Shown here: in pieces, positions 42,569-50,114 of the stretch
Numbering within the stretch: position 1 is the stretch's first letter
Layout of the letters: each line of letters opens with the position of its first letter
Origin: Bacilli bacterium
Lineage (GTDB): Bacteria > Bacillota_I > Bacilli_A > RFN20 > CAG-826
Direction of reading: 5' to 3'
Assembly: GCA_017429285.1 (NCBI GenBank)
Contig: JAFRPF010000023.1
Location: forward strand, 1 to 50,645
DNA length: 50,645 nt
The notes under the pieces: generated by a model
Databases searched by the model: none
Told to the model about the DNA's origin: nothing
The model's input: only the letters and a program-made list of their open reading frames with translations
Position numbers and translations under genes: made by a program

Positions 42569-42597
42569 ATTATATATTAAAGGAACCGGTGTTTCAA
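42569..42597 (-). promoter_or_regulatory. Ferredoxin promoter
   Basis: Minus strand: TTGAAA (42597-42592), 17 bases, TATAAT (42574-42569). The spacer contains the palindrome ACCGGT. Among the strongest promoters in the window. Confidence 0.8.
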
Positions 42598-42679
42598 TAA
42601 GACAAATGATATTTAAAAATAAATGAATTTTTACTACAAAATATAGTCTTATTTTTATAAAATAAATAACGATAGGTCT

Positions 42680-42973
42680 ATGGGTGTTTCAAGAGTCCAA
42701 AAATTCAAAGACTACAGGAATTCTCTTATTAAAGAAGAGGCTCCAGATTTTGAAATCCCCAAATCATCTTCTCCGGAAGAAACTATTTTAGAAGAAAAAG
42801 ATGCGACATCTACTCTTCCAATTGATCAAGTAATGGATGCGATTAATGAAGATGTTGATGAAGAATTTTTAAGAAGACAAAAGAAAAGAAAGATATTGTT
42901 TATATCTTTAATTAGTTTAGGAATATTACTTTTAATTGCAGGTATCGTTGTTTTTGCGGTGCTCGTTTTCTAG
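42680..42973 (+). CDS. Small single-helix membrane protein upstream of cmk
   Basis: A 97-residue protein: a soluble N-terminal part starting MGVSRVQKFKDYRNSLIKEE, a very acidic linker (EETILEEKDATSTLPIDQ and following), a basic stretch RRQKKRKILF, and one C-terminal membrane helix at about 73-95. The topology should be cytoplasmic N terminus with a tail anchor. No family is recognised. It precedes cmk by 10 bases, so the two are probably co-transcribed. The ribosome site is weak (ATAGGT before ATG 42680). Confidence 0.65.
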   Translation: MGVSRVQKFKDYRNSLIKEEAPDFEIPKSSSPEETILEEKDATSTLPIDQVMDAINEDVDEEFLRRQKKRKILFISLISLGILLLIAGIVVFAVLVF

Positions 42974-42983
42974 GGGGTTATTT

Positions 42984-43667
42984 ATGAAAGTTACAGTCGC
43001 TATTGATGGTCCAGCCGCTGCTGGTAAATCCACGGTTGCTAAAAAAGTTGCCGAAATTAAGGGCTATACGTACATAGATACAGGTGCTATGTATAGAGCT
43101 TTTACTTGGTACTGCCTTGAAAAAGGAGTTGATTGCCAAAACGAAGAACAATGTGTGGCATTAATTCCAGAAGTAACGATTAAACTTAGACCTGGTGGAA
43201 CTGTTTTATGTAATGACCATGATATTACTAGAGAAATTAGAGAACCTCGTGTTAGTGGCAATGTTTCCTATATTGCTTCTTATAAAGACATTCGTCTTTT
43301 CTTAGTCGAACAGCAAAGAAAAATGGCGGGAAAACATTCTGTTATCATGGACGGACGTGATATTGGTACATACGTATTACCTGATGCGGACGTGAAGATT
43401 TTCCAAATCGCAAGCGTAGAGACACGCGCGATTAGAAGATATGATGAAAATATTTCTAAAGGCATCCCTTGTACATTAGAAGAAATTGAAGAAGATGTGA
43501 GAAAAAGAGATTATATCGATTCCCATAGAGACTTTGCTCCTTTAAAAGCCGCTCCTGATTCAATTCTTTTAGATACTTCTTTCTTAAATGTTGACGAAGT
43601 AGTGGCGGCCGTTATTGAAATAATTGATCGCAAAATTAAAGAAAAAGAGGAGAAAGAAAGTGCCTAG
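42984..43667 (+). CDS. cmk: Cytidylate kinase
   Basis: A 227-residue kinase that converts CMP or dCMP to the diphosphate. The P-loop is GPAAAGKS (9-16), then YTYIDTGAMYRAFTWYCLEK, the NMP-binding region REIREPRVSGNVSYIA, VIMDGRDIGTYVLPDADVKI and RRYDENISKGIPCTLEEI. Length is standard. ATG 42984 has AGGGGG just upstream; an in-frame TTG at 42936 would overlap the preceding gene. The last 8 bases overlap der, giving the conserved cmk-der pair. Confidence 0.96.
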   Translation: MKVTVAIDGPAAAGKSTVAKKVAEIKGYTYIDTGAMYRAFTWYCLEKGVDCQNEEQCVALIPEVTIKLRPGGTVLCNDHDITREIREPRVSGNVSYIASYKDIRLFLVEQQRKMAGKHSVIMDGRDIGTYVLPDADVKIFQIASVETRAIRRYDENISKGIPCTLEEIEEDVRKRDYIDSHRDFAPLKAAPDSILLDTSFLNVDEVVAAVIEIIDRKIKEKEEKESA

Positions 43668-44970
43668 AGGCATTGTCGCTATTATTGGATCTCCTAACGT
43701 TGGTAAATCAACGATTTTTAATCGTATGCTTGGAGAAAGACATGCGATTGTGGATGATGAAGCCGGTATTACAAGAGACCGTTTATATGGTAAATGTGAA
43801 TGGTTAGGTAATACTTTTTCTATCATTGATACTGGTGGAATTGAATTAGCTAATAGACCATTTCAAGAGCAGATTCGTGTACAAGCCGAAATCGCCATTG
43901 AAGAGGCTGATGTTATCGTTTTTGTCACTGACGGAAAAGTCGGAATTACCTCTGACGATCGCATGGTTGCTAAGATGCTATATAAGGTTAAAAAACCAAT
44001 CCTTTTAGCAGTTAATAAAATCGATGAAGGCAGCCATATGTCTGACGCTCAAGAATTCTATGGTTTAGGACTTGGAAAACCATTTATTGTATCTGGTGCT
44101 CACGGTATTGGAATTGGCGATTTATTAAATGAAATAGTTAAACATTTACCAAAAGATGATGAAGCTACTAATGATGAGAAGATTACTTTTTGTATGGTGG
44201 GTAGACCAAATGTTGGTAAATCTTCTTTAGTTAATGCTTTATTAAATGAAGAAAGAGTAATTGTTAGTAATATTTCTGGAACCACTCGTGATTCGATTGA
44301 TACTCCTTTCACTAAAGGTGATAAACAATATGTTGTTATTGATACTGCAGGTTTAAAAAAGAGAGGAAAGATTTTTGAATCAATTGATAAATATTCTGCA
44401 ATTAGAGCCTTAAAAGCTATTGAAAGAAGCGAGATTGTTCTTCTCGTTTTAGATGGTAAAGAAGGCATCACCGAACAAGATAAACATGTTATTAGCTATG
44501 CTACTGACTTACATAAAGCCATTATTATCGTTGTTAACAAATATGATTTAGTGGATAAATCGACAAACACTATTTCTGAGATGAGTAAATGGATCAGGCA
44601 AGAATATAAATTCTTAGATTATGCTCCTATATGCTTTGTCTCGGCTTTAAAGAAAGCCAGAATAGAAACCATCTTTGAGAAATTAGAAATGGTTCATAAT
44701 GCCTATCACACACGTATTAAAACAAGTTTATTAAACGACGTGATGCAAGATGCACAGATGATGAATCAAAGTCCTAATTTTAATGGAGGAAGAATTAAAA
44801 TCCTTTATTGTTCACAGGTTTCAACCGCTCCTCCAACCATTGTATTATTTGTAAATAATTCGGAATGGATGCATTTCTCATATCTTAGATATTTAGAGAA
44901 TAGATTAAGGGAAACATTTAACTTTGAAGGGACTCCAATTAATCTCGTAGTTCGCACCAGAAAATCGTGA
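43660..44970 (+). CDS. der: Ribosome assembly GTPase Der (EngA)
   Basis: A 436-residue protein with two tandem GTPase domains: GSPNVGKS (10-17) with DTGGIE and NKID, and GRPNVGKS (181-188) with DTAGLKKR and NKYDLVD. The C-terminal KH-like domain (IKILYCSQVSTAPPTIVLFV) ends with VVRTRKS. It acts in assembly of the 50S ribosomal subunit. Start GTG 43660 is chosen because GAGGAG lies at 43647-43652 and PRGIVAIIGSPNVGK follows directly. Its TGA stop (44968-44970) forms the TGA of the extended -10 box for the HU gene and shows that TGA is a stop in this organism. Confidence 0.96.
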   Translation: MPRGIVAIIGSPNVGKSTIFNRMLGERHAIVDDEAGITRDRLYGKCEWLGNTFSIIDTGGIELANRPFQEQIRVQAEIAIEEADVIVFVTDGKVGITSDDRMVAKMLYKVKKPILLAVNKIDEGSHMSDAQEFYGLGLGKPFIVSGAHGIGIGDLLNEIVKHLPKDDEATNDEKITFCMVGRPNVGKSSLVNALLNEERVIVSNISGTTRDSIDTPFTKGDKQYVVIDTAGLKKRGKIFESIDKYSAIRALKAIERSEIVLLVLDGKEGITEQDKHVISYATDLHKAIIIVVNKYDLVDKSTNTISEMSKWIRQEYKFLDYAPICFVSALKKARIETIFEKLEMVHNAYHTRIKTSLLNDVMQDAQMMNQSPNFNGGRIKILYCSQVSTAPPTIVLFVNNSEWMHFSYLRYLENRLRETFNFEGTPINLVVRTRKS

Positions 44971-44976
44971 TATAAT
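44968..44976 (+). promoter_or_regulatory. Extended -10 promoter of the HU gene
   Basis: TGA-TATAAT (hexamer 44971-44976) overlapping the der stop codon. No clear -35. AAAAGGGG precedes ATG 45005. Confidence 0.65.
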
Positions 44977-45004
44977 AAATGTAAATTTAAAAGGGGTAAA
45001 TTGT

Positions 45005-45289
45005 ATGCAGAAATTAAACAAGCGCGATATTATCGAGCAAGTTTCTGAAAAAGCTCATGTGAGCAAGAAAGACGCTGAAAACGCAATCGAAGTCGCTTTT
45101 GACTTAATGGAAAAGGCTTTATTAGAGGGACGTGAAGTTAATATCACAAACTTCGGTGCCTTTACACCAAAGACTCGTAAGCAAAGAGATGGCACAGATC
45201 CAAAGAAACACACAAGAATCACCATTAAACAAGCTCGTTCTGTTTCCTTCAGATTATCAAAATCATTCAAAGCGAAACTCAATAAGTAA
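45005..45289 (+). CDS. hup: DNA-binding protein HU
   Basis: A 94-residue nucleoid protein of standard length: NKRDIIEQVSEKAHVSKKDA at the start, then the loop EGREVNITNFGAFTPKTRKQ and the DNA-binding arm with RDGTDPKKHTRITIKQARSV (in place of the usual R.grNPqTGe.i.i). The arm keeps the proline and basic residues but lacks the exact NPxTG. It bends DNA and compacts the chromosome. It has its own promoter and terminator, following der as in several Firmicutes. Confidence 0.95.
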   Translation: MQKLNKRDIIEQVSEKAHVSKKDAENAIEVAFDLMEKALLEGREVNITNFGAFTPKTRKQRDGTDPKKHTRITIKQARSVSFRLSKSFKAKLNK

Positions 45290-45300
45290 TTAATATAAGA

Positions 45301-45331
45301 AAATAGGAAGTTTAATACTTCTTATTTTTTT
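45301..45331 (+). terminator. Terminator after hup
   Basis: AAATAGGAAGT (45301-45311), loop TTAAT, ACTTCTTATTT (45317-45327), followed by TTTT. Eleven pairs, one G-U. Confidence 0.85.
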
Positions 45332-45344
45332 GTGCTTTTGAAAC

Positions 45345-45356
45345 TATAATTAATGT
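45345..45356 (+). promoter_or_regulatory. Leaderless promoter of the CCA-type gene
   Basis: TATAAT (45345-45350), six bases (TAATGT), then ATG 45357. The predicted first transcribed base is the A of the ATG; no ribosome site is present. Confidence 0.65.
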
Positions 45357-46043
45357 ATGCAACAAAAAATCCAAGAATTTTTAAATCTTGAAAAATTATT
45401 TCATGAGCACGGCTATAAGCTTTATCTTGTGGGTGGAACCGTAAGAGATTATTTATTTGGTTTATCTCTTATTGATATGGATGCTGTTACTGACGCAACA
45501 CCTAATGAGATGAAAGCATTTTTAAATAAAGCTGATTATACCTTTTCCCGCTATGGAAGTGTGAAATATATAAGCGAAAAAGAGGTTAAATTTGATATAA
45601 CCACATTAAGAGAAGAAACTGGCTATAAAGACGCTCGTCATCCAAGTGAAATTAAATTTGTAAAAGAACTTGAAAAAGATGTCATAAGAAGAGACTTCAC
45701 CATTAACGGATTATATCTTGATAAAGACTTAAAAGTTATTGATTTAGTGGATGGGCTTAAGGATATCCAATCTAAAACATTAAGGATGATTGGTGACGCT
45801 GATAAAAGATTGAAAGAAGATCCCTTACGTATTATAAGAGCCTTCCGTTTTATCGCTCAATTTGATTTATCTATAGATAACGAATTAGATACCGCTATTA
45901 AGAATAACTTAGATCAATTAAATAAGATTAATTTAGAAAAGATTAAAATGGATATAAAGAAAGTCGATATATCTTTTAAAGATAAAATCATTAAATTATT
46001 TGAAGAATATGGTATAAAACATCTAAAAGATGTGATAGAGTAA
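45357..46043 (+). CDS. CCA-adding/poly(A) polymerase-type nucleotidyltransferase, head and neck only
   Basis: A 228-residue class II nucleotidyltransferase. Motifs: GGTVRDYLFG (26-35), metal site DMDAVTDATP (Asp41, Asp43), GYKDARHPSEIKFVKELEKD, RRDFTINGLYLD near 112, and the neck motif RLKEDPLRIIRAFRFIAQF near 157-175. Typical bacterial CCA enzymes have about 400 residues; here the body and tail domains that hold the tRNA are missing. The stop is followed seven bases later by an intact dnaD, so no frameshift explains the short length. It may add CCA with a reduced structure, or do only part of the job or another tailing task. It appears to be translated from a leaderless mRNA. Confidence 0.85.
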   Translation: MQQKIQEFLNLEKLFHEHGYKLYLVGGTVRDYLFGLSLIDMDAVTDATPNEMKAFLNKADYTFSRYGSVKYISEKEVKFDITTLREETGYKDARHPSEIKFVKELEKDVIRRDFTINGLYLDKDLKVIDLVDGLKDIQSKTLRMIGDADKRLKEDPLRIIRAFRFIAQFDLSIDNELDTAIKNNLDQLNKINLEKIKMDIKKVDISFKDKIIKLFEEYGIKHLKDVIE

Positions 46044-46049
46044 TTTTAC

Positions 46050-46709
46050 ATGATTTCCGAAGCTATTGATTTTAGATTTCTCTTATTAGAGAACTATAAG
46101 AAATTAAAAATCCGCGAAGACGAATTAGCGGTTATCTTTATGATTGATCATTTAATCGGCCAAGGTAACCCTTTTATAACCGCTGATCTATTGTCATTAA
46201 AGATGACTTTAGATGTTAAAACTATCGATAAATGTTTAGCGGGTTTATTAACACGTGGCTTTATCGAATATGTTACTCAAGGTAAGAAAACCGTTACTTC
46301 TTTAAACCCACTTAAGGAAAAACTTTATCGTGAATTTCAAATGAGTTCTTCTTTTGAAGAAAACTCTAGTAAATCCGATAAAGTGAAAGAAATGATTAAT
46401 AATATTTATTCTGAATTTGAAAAATTATTATCTAGACCATTATCACAAGTAGAATTCTCTCGTATTAGAGAATGGGTTTCATATGGATATAGTGATGAAA
46501 CCATCATTAATGCCTTAAAAGAAGCTATTTCAAAAGGCAAAAAATCATTAAGATCAGTTGATAAAATATTAGTTAGTTGGTCAGAAAGAGAAGACATTGA
46601 AAAAGAAGGACATACTTCTTTAAATCAAAATTGGGATAAGAATTTAGAAGAAACTATTAAGATCGCCAAAACCCCTTGGTTAGATCAACTAGATGATGAC
46701 GACAAATAA
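46050..46709 (+). CDS. dnaD: DnaD-type replication initiation protein
   Basis: A 219-residue protein with the DnaD layout: an N-terminal winged helix (IREDELAVIFMIDHLIGQGN, LDVKTIDKCLAGLLTRGFIE) and a C-terminal DnaB_2/DDBH2 domain (SEFEKLLSRPLSQVEFSRIR, WVSYGYSDETIINALKEAIS). The tail has the conserved IAKTPWLDQLDDD in place of 'vPllnWLe'. It helps load the replicative helicase with DnaA and DnaB. It is followed by nth with a 17-base overlap, the same pair as in Bacillus. No ribosome site is clear before ATG 46050; the short distance to the upstream stop suggests coupled translation. Confidence 0.9.
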   Translation: MISEAIDFRFLLLENYKKLKIREDELAVIFMIDHLIGQGNPFITADLLSLKMTLDVKTIDKCLAGLLTRGFIEYVTQGKKTVTSLNPLKEKLYREFQMSSSFEENSSKSDKVKEMINNIYSEFEKLLSRPLSQVEFSRIREWVSYGYSDETIINALKEAISKGKKSLRSVDKILVSWSEREDIEKEGHTSLNQNWDKNLEETIKIAKTPWLDQLDDDDK

Positions 46710-47322
46710 TAAAATTAATGAGATTATCTCATATATGGATACTTTGTATCCAAATGTTGGTTGCGAACTAAATTATCATAAAGACTACGAATTAGTTATC
46801 GCTGTTATGCTTTCCGCACAAACGAAAGATAGTGCGGTGAATGCTGTCACTGCGGTACTTTTTAATAAATACCCAACTTTAGAGCAATTAGCAGACACAG
46901 ATATAAAAGATATTGAAGAGATATTGCGTTCTATTGGTTTATATAAAAACAAGGCTAAAAACTTAAAAGCTATTTGTCACACCTTACTTAGAGATTATGA
47001 CGGCAAGGTTCCTGAAGAGAAAAATGTTTTACAAACTTTACCAGGTGTTGGAAATAAAACAGCAGGTGTTATTAGAGCGGAAATTTTTCATATTCCAGAA
47101 CTACCTGTTGATACTCATATCTTACGCATCTCCAAACGTTTAAAACTTACTGATCAAAACGCTGATGCGACAGAAACTGAACAAAAACTTAAAAGACTCT
47201 TTCCAAAAGATAGATGGATTAAAACTCATCACCAATTAATTCACTTTGGAAGATATACATGTACCGCTAAAAATCCACAGTGTGAAAATTGTAAATTATC
47301 TAGATTTTGCACAAAAAAATAG
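46693..47322 (+). CDS. nth: Endonuclease III
   Basis: A 209-residue base-excision repair glycosylase and AP lyase. The helix-hairpin-helix LPGVGNKTAGVI carries the catalytic lysine (Lys122), and LPVDTHILRISKRL holds the catalytic aspartate (Asp140). The [4Fe-4S] site C-x6-C-x2-C-x5-C is complete near the end (CTAKNPQCENCKLSRFC). It removes oxidised pyrimidines from DNA. It overlaps dnaD by 17 bases. Its TAG stop is the first arm of a terminator. Confidence 0.96.
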   Translation: MMTTNNKINEIISYMDTLYPNVGCELNYHKDYELVIAVMLSAQTKDSAVNAVTAVLFNKYPTLEQLADTDIKDIEEILRSIGLYKNKAKNLKAICHTLLRDYDGKVPEEKNVLQTLPGVGNKTAGVIRAEIFHIPELPVDTHILRISKRLKLTDQNADATETEQKLKRLFPKDRWIKTHHQLIHFGRYTCTAKNPQCENCKLSRFCTKK

Positions 47323-47341
47323 CGGTTTTGCGCTACTTTTT
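47313..47341. terminator. Bidirectional terminator between nth and recU
   Basis: TAGCG (47320-47324), loop GTTTTG, CGCTA (47331-47335), preceded by an A run and followed by CTTTTT, so usable on both strands. Confidence 0.75.
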
Positions 47342-47935
47342 GAAATATTTTGCTTCTACAGCATCGATGTAATATAGTCGTGGATTATACCCTTGTTTTA
47401 TAAGTATTCCCTCTTTTTTGAAGACTTCGTAAGGTATGGATTTTCTATCACCATTTTCATAGAAGTGAATGACAAATGAAGCATCTAACAAATAGATTTC
47501 ATTTTTTAATTGGAATTGGATAATAAAAAAAGCGATGCCGCCATGTAATATGACATTTTTTAAATGTTCAATTTGATGTTTTTCTATATTACTTAAAGGA
47601 AAACAGGTTTTTGATTTTGTGTTCTTAGCTTCGAAGTCTAGATATCTACCTTTATAAACACCGTTATAGTCTGTGGTGGATTGTTTTTCAAAATAGGCAT
47701 CAACAATTCTTGCCCCTTTTGAATAGTCTACTTTGACGATATTAATCGGTGTCGGTCTTTTAGTGATTAAAGCAATCTGTCTTTCTTTATACCATTCATT
47801 TGAGATATTAATATCTTCTTCAAGATTCATACCTCTATTGGAAGCGGAAATAGAAATATCTTCTTTGCTCTTTTTGGATTTTCTTTCCTTGGCCTTTATG
47901 GGCTCAAATTTTTGACCGTTTGGATATTTAATCAT
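47333..47935 (-). CDS. recU: Holliday junction resolvase RecU
   Basis: A 200-residue nuclease that cuts four-way DNA junctions. It shows the RecU pattern: NRGMNLEEDINISNEWYKER, IALITKRPTPINIVKVDYSK with GARIVDAYFEKQSTTDYNGV, the active-site core GRYLDFEAKNTKSKTCFPL with Glu and Lys, and HQIEHLKNVILHGGIAFFII. Length is standard. Its stop is within the terminator shared with nth. It lies one base downstream of an exonuclease gene, so the two repair nucleases are co-transcribed on the minus strand. Confidence 0.95.
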   Translation of the reverse strand: MIKYPNGQKFEPIKAKERKSKKSKEDISISASNRGMNLEEDINISNEWYKERQIALITKRPTPINIVKVDYSKGARIVDAYFEKQSTTDYNGVYKGRYLDFEAKNTKSKTCFPLSNIEKHQIEHLKNVILHGGIAFFIIQFQLKNEIYLLDASFVIHFYENGDRKSIPYEVFKKEGILIKQGYNPRLYYIDAVEAKYFKK

Positions 47936-47936
47936 C

Positions 47937-48671
47937 TTAACTTAATGACTTTCTAATAAATTCTTCATAGTCATGAGCAGTGACTGTTTGTCCTGAAGAT
48001 AATTTATTAATAACAACAGCAACTGGATCAGGTAATGTTCCAGAGCTTCTTTGTAAATGTCTTTTATATTGGTCGGCAACTAGATTTGTATTAACGAGGA
48101 AAGCATCATATAGATTCGCTAGATTGATAGCGTCAACTTCTGGGTCATGAGCTTCTCCGGCTTCTTTAACATGAAAGAGCTCACAAGCATGGACCAAGCT
48201 AAGAGCGTTTTCTTTGTCATCTCTCACAAATTCATTTAAAAAAGCCGCAAAATCGAAATAATTCTTTTGAATTTGGGAGGTTATTTCGCCTGGATACTTG
48301 ATGTTATACATGATGGATTGATTAAGGATTCTCATATCATGATTACCAAATGTAATGAATGTAAGTTTCTTAAAATATAGTCCACAATATTTCTTTAAAG
48401 ATTTCATCGCCACATCAAAAGAAACGCCTTCATCTTTAAGTTTTTGTTCAGATATACCAGTTAGATTAGTGACAAATGTTCCAATCTTGTTATGAGCCTT
48501 TACATATATCTTAAAAGGATCTTTTTTCCTTTTGATTCTTCCGCTCTTTGGATCGATGTGCACTAAAATAGCACCGATAGCAATCATTTCATGAGAATAT
48601 TGTGTCCCTTCAAAGTCCATGAAGAGTAGTGATTTATGTCCTTTTAATGAGCGTTGTAGTTTCTTATTCAT
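47937..48671 (-). CDS. DEDDh 3'-5' exonuclease (DnaQ/RNase T-like)
   Basis: A 244-residue nuclease. The four acidic residues and the histidine of the DEDDh class are present: Asp19 and Glu21 in LLFMDFEGTQ, Asp112 in FGNHDMRIL, His175 and Asp180 in EAHDPEVDAINLANLY. It could be a proofreading-type, RNA-trimming or oligonucleotide-degrading enzyme; which cannot be told here. No ribosome site is present. On the minus strand an extended -10 TGA-TACAAT ends seven bases before ATG 48671, predicting a leaderless mRNA. recU follows after one base. Confidence 0.83.
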   Translation of the reverse strand: MNKKLQRSLKGHKSLLFMDFEGTQYSHEMIAIGAILVHIDPKSGRIKRKKDPFKIYVKAHNKIGTFVTNLTGISEQKLKDEGVSFDVAMKSLKKYCGLYFKKLTFITFGNHDMRILNQSIMYNIKYPGEITSQIQKNYFDFAAFLNEFVRDDKENALSLVHACELFHVKEAGEAHDPEVDAINLANLYDAFLVNTNLVADQYKRHLQRSSGTLPDPVAVVINKLSSGQTVTAHDYEEFIRKSLS

Positions 48672-48678
48672 CTTATAA

Positions 48679-48687
48679 ATTGTATCA
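48679..48687 (-). promoter_or_regulatory. Leaderless promoter of the exonuclease-recU operon
   Basis: Minus strand, TGA-TACAAT (48687-48679) followed by seven bases (TTATAAG) and ATG 48671. Confidence 0.6.
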
Positions 48688-48716
48688 CTTAGACTCTTTT
48701 TTCAAAAGAAAAAAGA

Positions 48717-48745
48717 TTGAAAACATTATAATATTACTATATTAT
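48717..48745 (+). promoter_or_regulatory. gpsB promoter
   Basis: TTGAAA (48717-48722), 17 bases, TATTAT (48740-48745). The leader is about 11 bases with a weak site (TTAGG) before ATG 48763. Confidence 0.6.
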
Positions 48746-48762
48746 ATTTATTAGGTTTAACT

Positions 48763-49125
48763 ATGCCAATCAAACTTAATCTCAATTCTAACATTATCGG
48801 AGACAAGGTCTTCAAAGCCGTTCCTAGAGGATATGATGCTTATGAAGTCGACAAGTTTCTTGACTCAATCATCTCTGATTATGAAAAAGTGGAAGCTAAT
48901 GTCTTATTAGAAAAATCCGAGAAGGAAAATCTAGAAAGAAAAATTGCGGCTTTAGAAAATGAAAAAGAGCAGTTAGAGATTGAACTAGGAAGATTAAAAA
49001 GTAAATATTCTAATGTTAAACCGACAGATAATGTCACTGATGAGAATTTAAATCTCATCAAAAGGATTAATACCCTAGAAACATTTTTATGGAGAAATGG
49101 TTTTAATCCAAAAACAATTAAATAA
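48763..49125 (+). CDS. gpsB: DivIVA-domain cell division protein GpsB
   Basis: A 120-residue protein. The N-terminal DivIVA-type lipid-binding and coiled-coil start is seen in FKAVPRGYDAYEVDKFLDSI, followed by a heptad-rich coiled coil (about 30-85, LERKIAALENEKEQLEIELG), a short linker and a small C-terminal helical part (NLNLIKRINTLETFLWRNGF) suited to GpsB oligomerisation. The gpsB-rnpB order is the same as in Bacillus and supports GpsB rather than a full-length DivIVA. It would coordinate wall synthesis during division. Its stop is immediately followed by the 5' end of RNase P RNA. Confidence 0.87.
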   Translation: MPIKLNLNSNIIGDKVFKAVPRGYDAYEVDKFLDSIISDYEKVEANVLLEKSEKENLERKIAALENEKEQLEIELGRLKSKYSNVKPTDNVTDENLNLIKRINTLETFLWRNGFNPKTIK

Positions 49126-49457
49126 TTCGATCTGGATAATTGCTAACTTTAGTTAGAGGAAAGTCCATGCTCGCACGGGCTGAGATGCCCGTAGTGATTG
49201 CGCTAGCGGAAAAGATAACGCTAGGCACGCAGGAGTGCGTGACGGCGGAGTAAAACCTAAGGGAAACTATGGTGGAACTCCTGAAAGTGCCACAGTGACG
49301 AAGTTTCATAGAAATATGAAAGTGGAACGCGGTAAACCCCACAAGCGAGAAACCCAAATTTGGTAGGGGAGATCAATCGAAGGAATCAAACGGAGATTGG
49401 TAAGCATTTGCTTAGATAAATAATTATCCTAGACAAAACATGGCTTATAGGATCGGA
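49126..49457 (+). ncRNA. rnpB: RNase P RNA (bacterial, B-type)
   Basis: The catalytic RNA that matures the 5' end of tRNAs. P1 is formed by TTCGATC (49126-49132) with GATCGGA (49451-49457). The conserved 5' core GAGGAAAGTCCATGCTCGCA starts near 49157, and the conserved core GGTAAACCCC and ACAAAACATGGCTTATAGGA near the 3' end are visible. Length, about 332 bases, is normal. P1 starts one base after the gpsB stop, and the next ribosome site is 10 bases past P1; there is no terminator and no clear promoter of its own, so it may be cut from a longer transcript. Ends are accurate to a few bases. Confidence 0.93.
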
Positions 49458-49477
49458 TACTCACTAAGGAGATTTTT

Positions 49478-50113
49478 ATGAATTTACCAACCAAGATTAC
49501 TTTTTCTAGAATTATCGCAATAGTAGTAATGATTATTACTTTATTAGTTCTTTATTTTGTGGGATTAGCGAATCCTGAATTTGTGATTCCTGACATTCCA
49601 CATACTGGAATTAATTGGCTATATTTTGGTTTATTTATATTCTTTGTATTAGCAAGTTTTACTGATTTTTTAGATGGATATTTAGCAAGAAAGAATAATC
49701 AAGTTACAAACTTAGGTAAATTCTTAGATCCTGTCGCTGATAAACTTTTAGTTAATTCGATGGTTATCTTCTTAATCGTTCCAGCTTCCTACGCACATAA
49801 TGGACAAATTAATTTCTCTATTTGGTGCGCAATATTATTAGTGGCTAGAGATATTGTTGTTGATGCTTTAAGATTTATTGCCGCCCAAAAAGGTGTGGTT
49901 ATTGCTGCTAATATCTTTGGCAAGATGAAGACCGTTTTAGAAATGATTGCGGTTTCTTTAGTTTTATTAAATGGTTGGCCATTTATCTATTTTGATGCCG
50001 AATGGCCAGTAAGAATCGCTGATATCTTTGTGTATCTATGTACCGCCGCATCTTTGATGTCTGGAATTATATATATGAAAAGATATGCCTATGTTTTAAA
50101 GGAAAACAAATAA
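49478..50113 (+). CDS. pgsA: CDP-diacylglycerol-glycerol-3-phosphate phosphatidyltransferase PgsA
   Basis: A 211-residue membrane enzyme making phosphatidylglycerophosphate, the first step to phosphatidylglycerol. The CDP-alcohol phosphotransferase motif is complete: Asp66-Gly67-x2-Ala70-Arg71-x8-Gly80-x3-Asp84-x3-Asp88, with Asp63 just before. About five to six helices are seen. The start MNLPTKITFSRI is typical. AAGGAG lies eight bases before ATG 49478. It is followed one base after its stop by cinA, the conserved pgsA-cinA-recA order. Confidence 0.95.
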   Translation: MNLPTKITFSRIIAIVVMIITLLVLYFVGLANPEFVIPDIPHTGINWLYFGLFIFFVLASFTDFLDGYLARKNNQVTNLGKFLDPVADKLLVNSMVIFLIVPASYAHNGQINFSIWCAILLVARDIVVDALRFIAAQKGVVIAANIFGKMKTVLEMIAVSLVLLNGWPFIYFDAEWPVRIADIFVYLCTAASLMSGIIYMKRYAYVLKENK

Positions 50114-50114
50114 T

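Noticed and set aside
42585-42600. GGTGTTTCAA near the ferredoxin promoter as a parS site
   Set aside because: Only GTTTCA matches; the central CACGTG is missing, and the bases are explained by the -35 box on the other strand.
42339-42626. Plus-strand open frame opposite the ferredoxin
   Set aside because: It is antisense to a clear ferredoxin with a perfect ribosome site and promoter; the translation is low-complexity Ser/Pro-rich.
44968-44970. Mycoplasma-type code with TGA as Trp
   Set aside because: Trp is TGG throughout and TGA ends der and the 13826 gene cleanly, so the code is standard.
45357-46709. Frameshift truncating the CCA enzyme
   Set aside because: The following frame is an intact dnaD starting seven bases later; no tail-domain sequence is seen in other frames.
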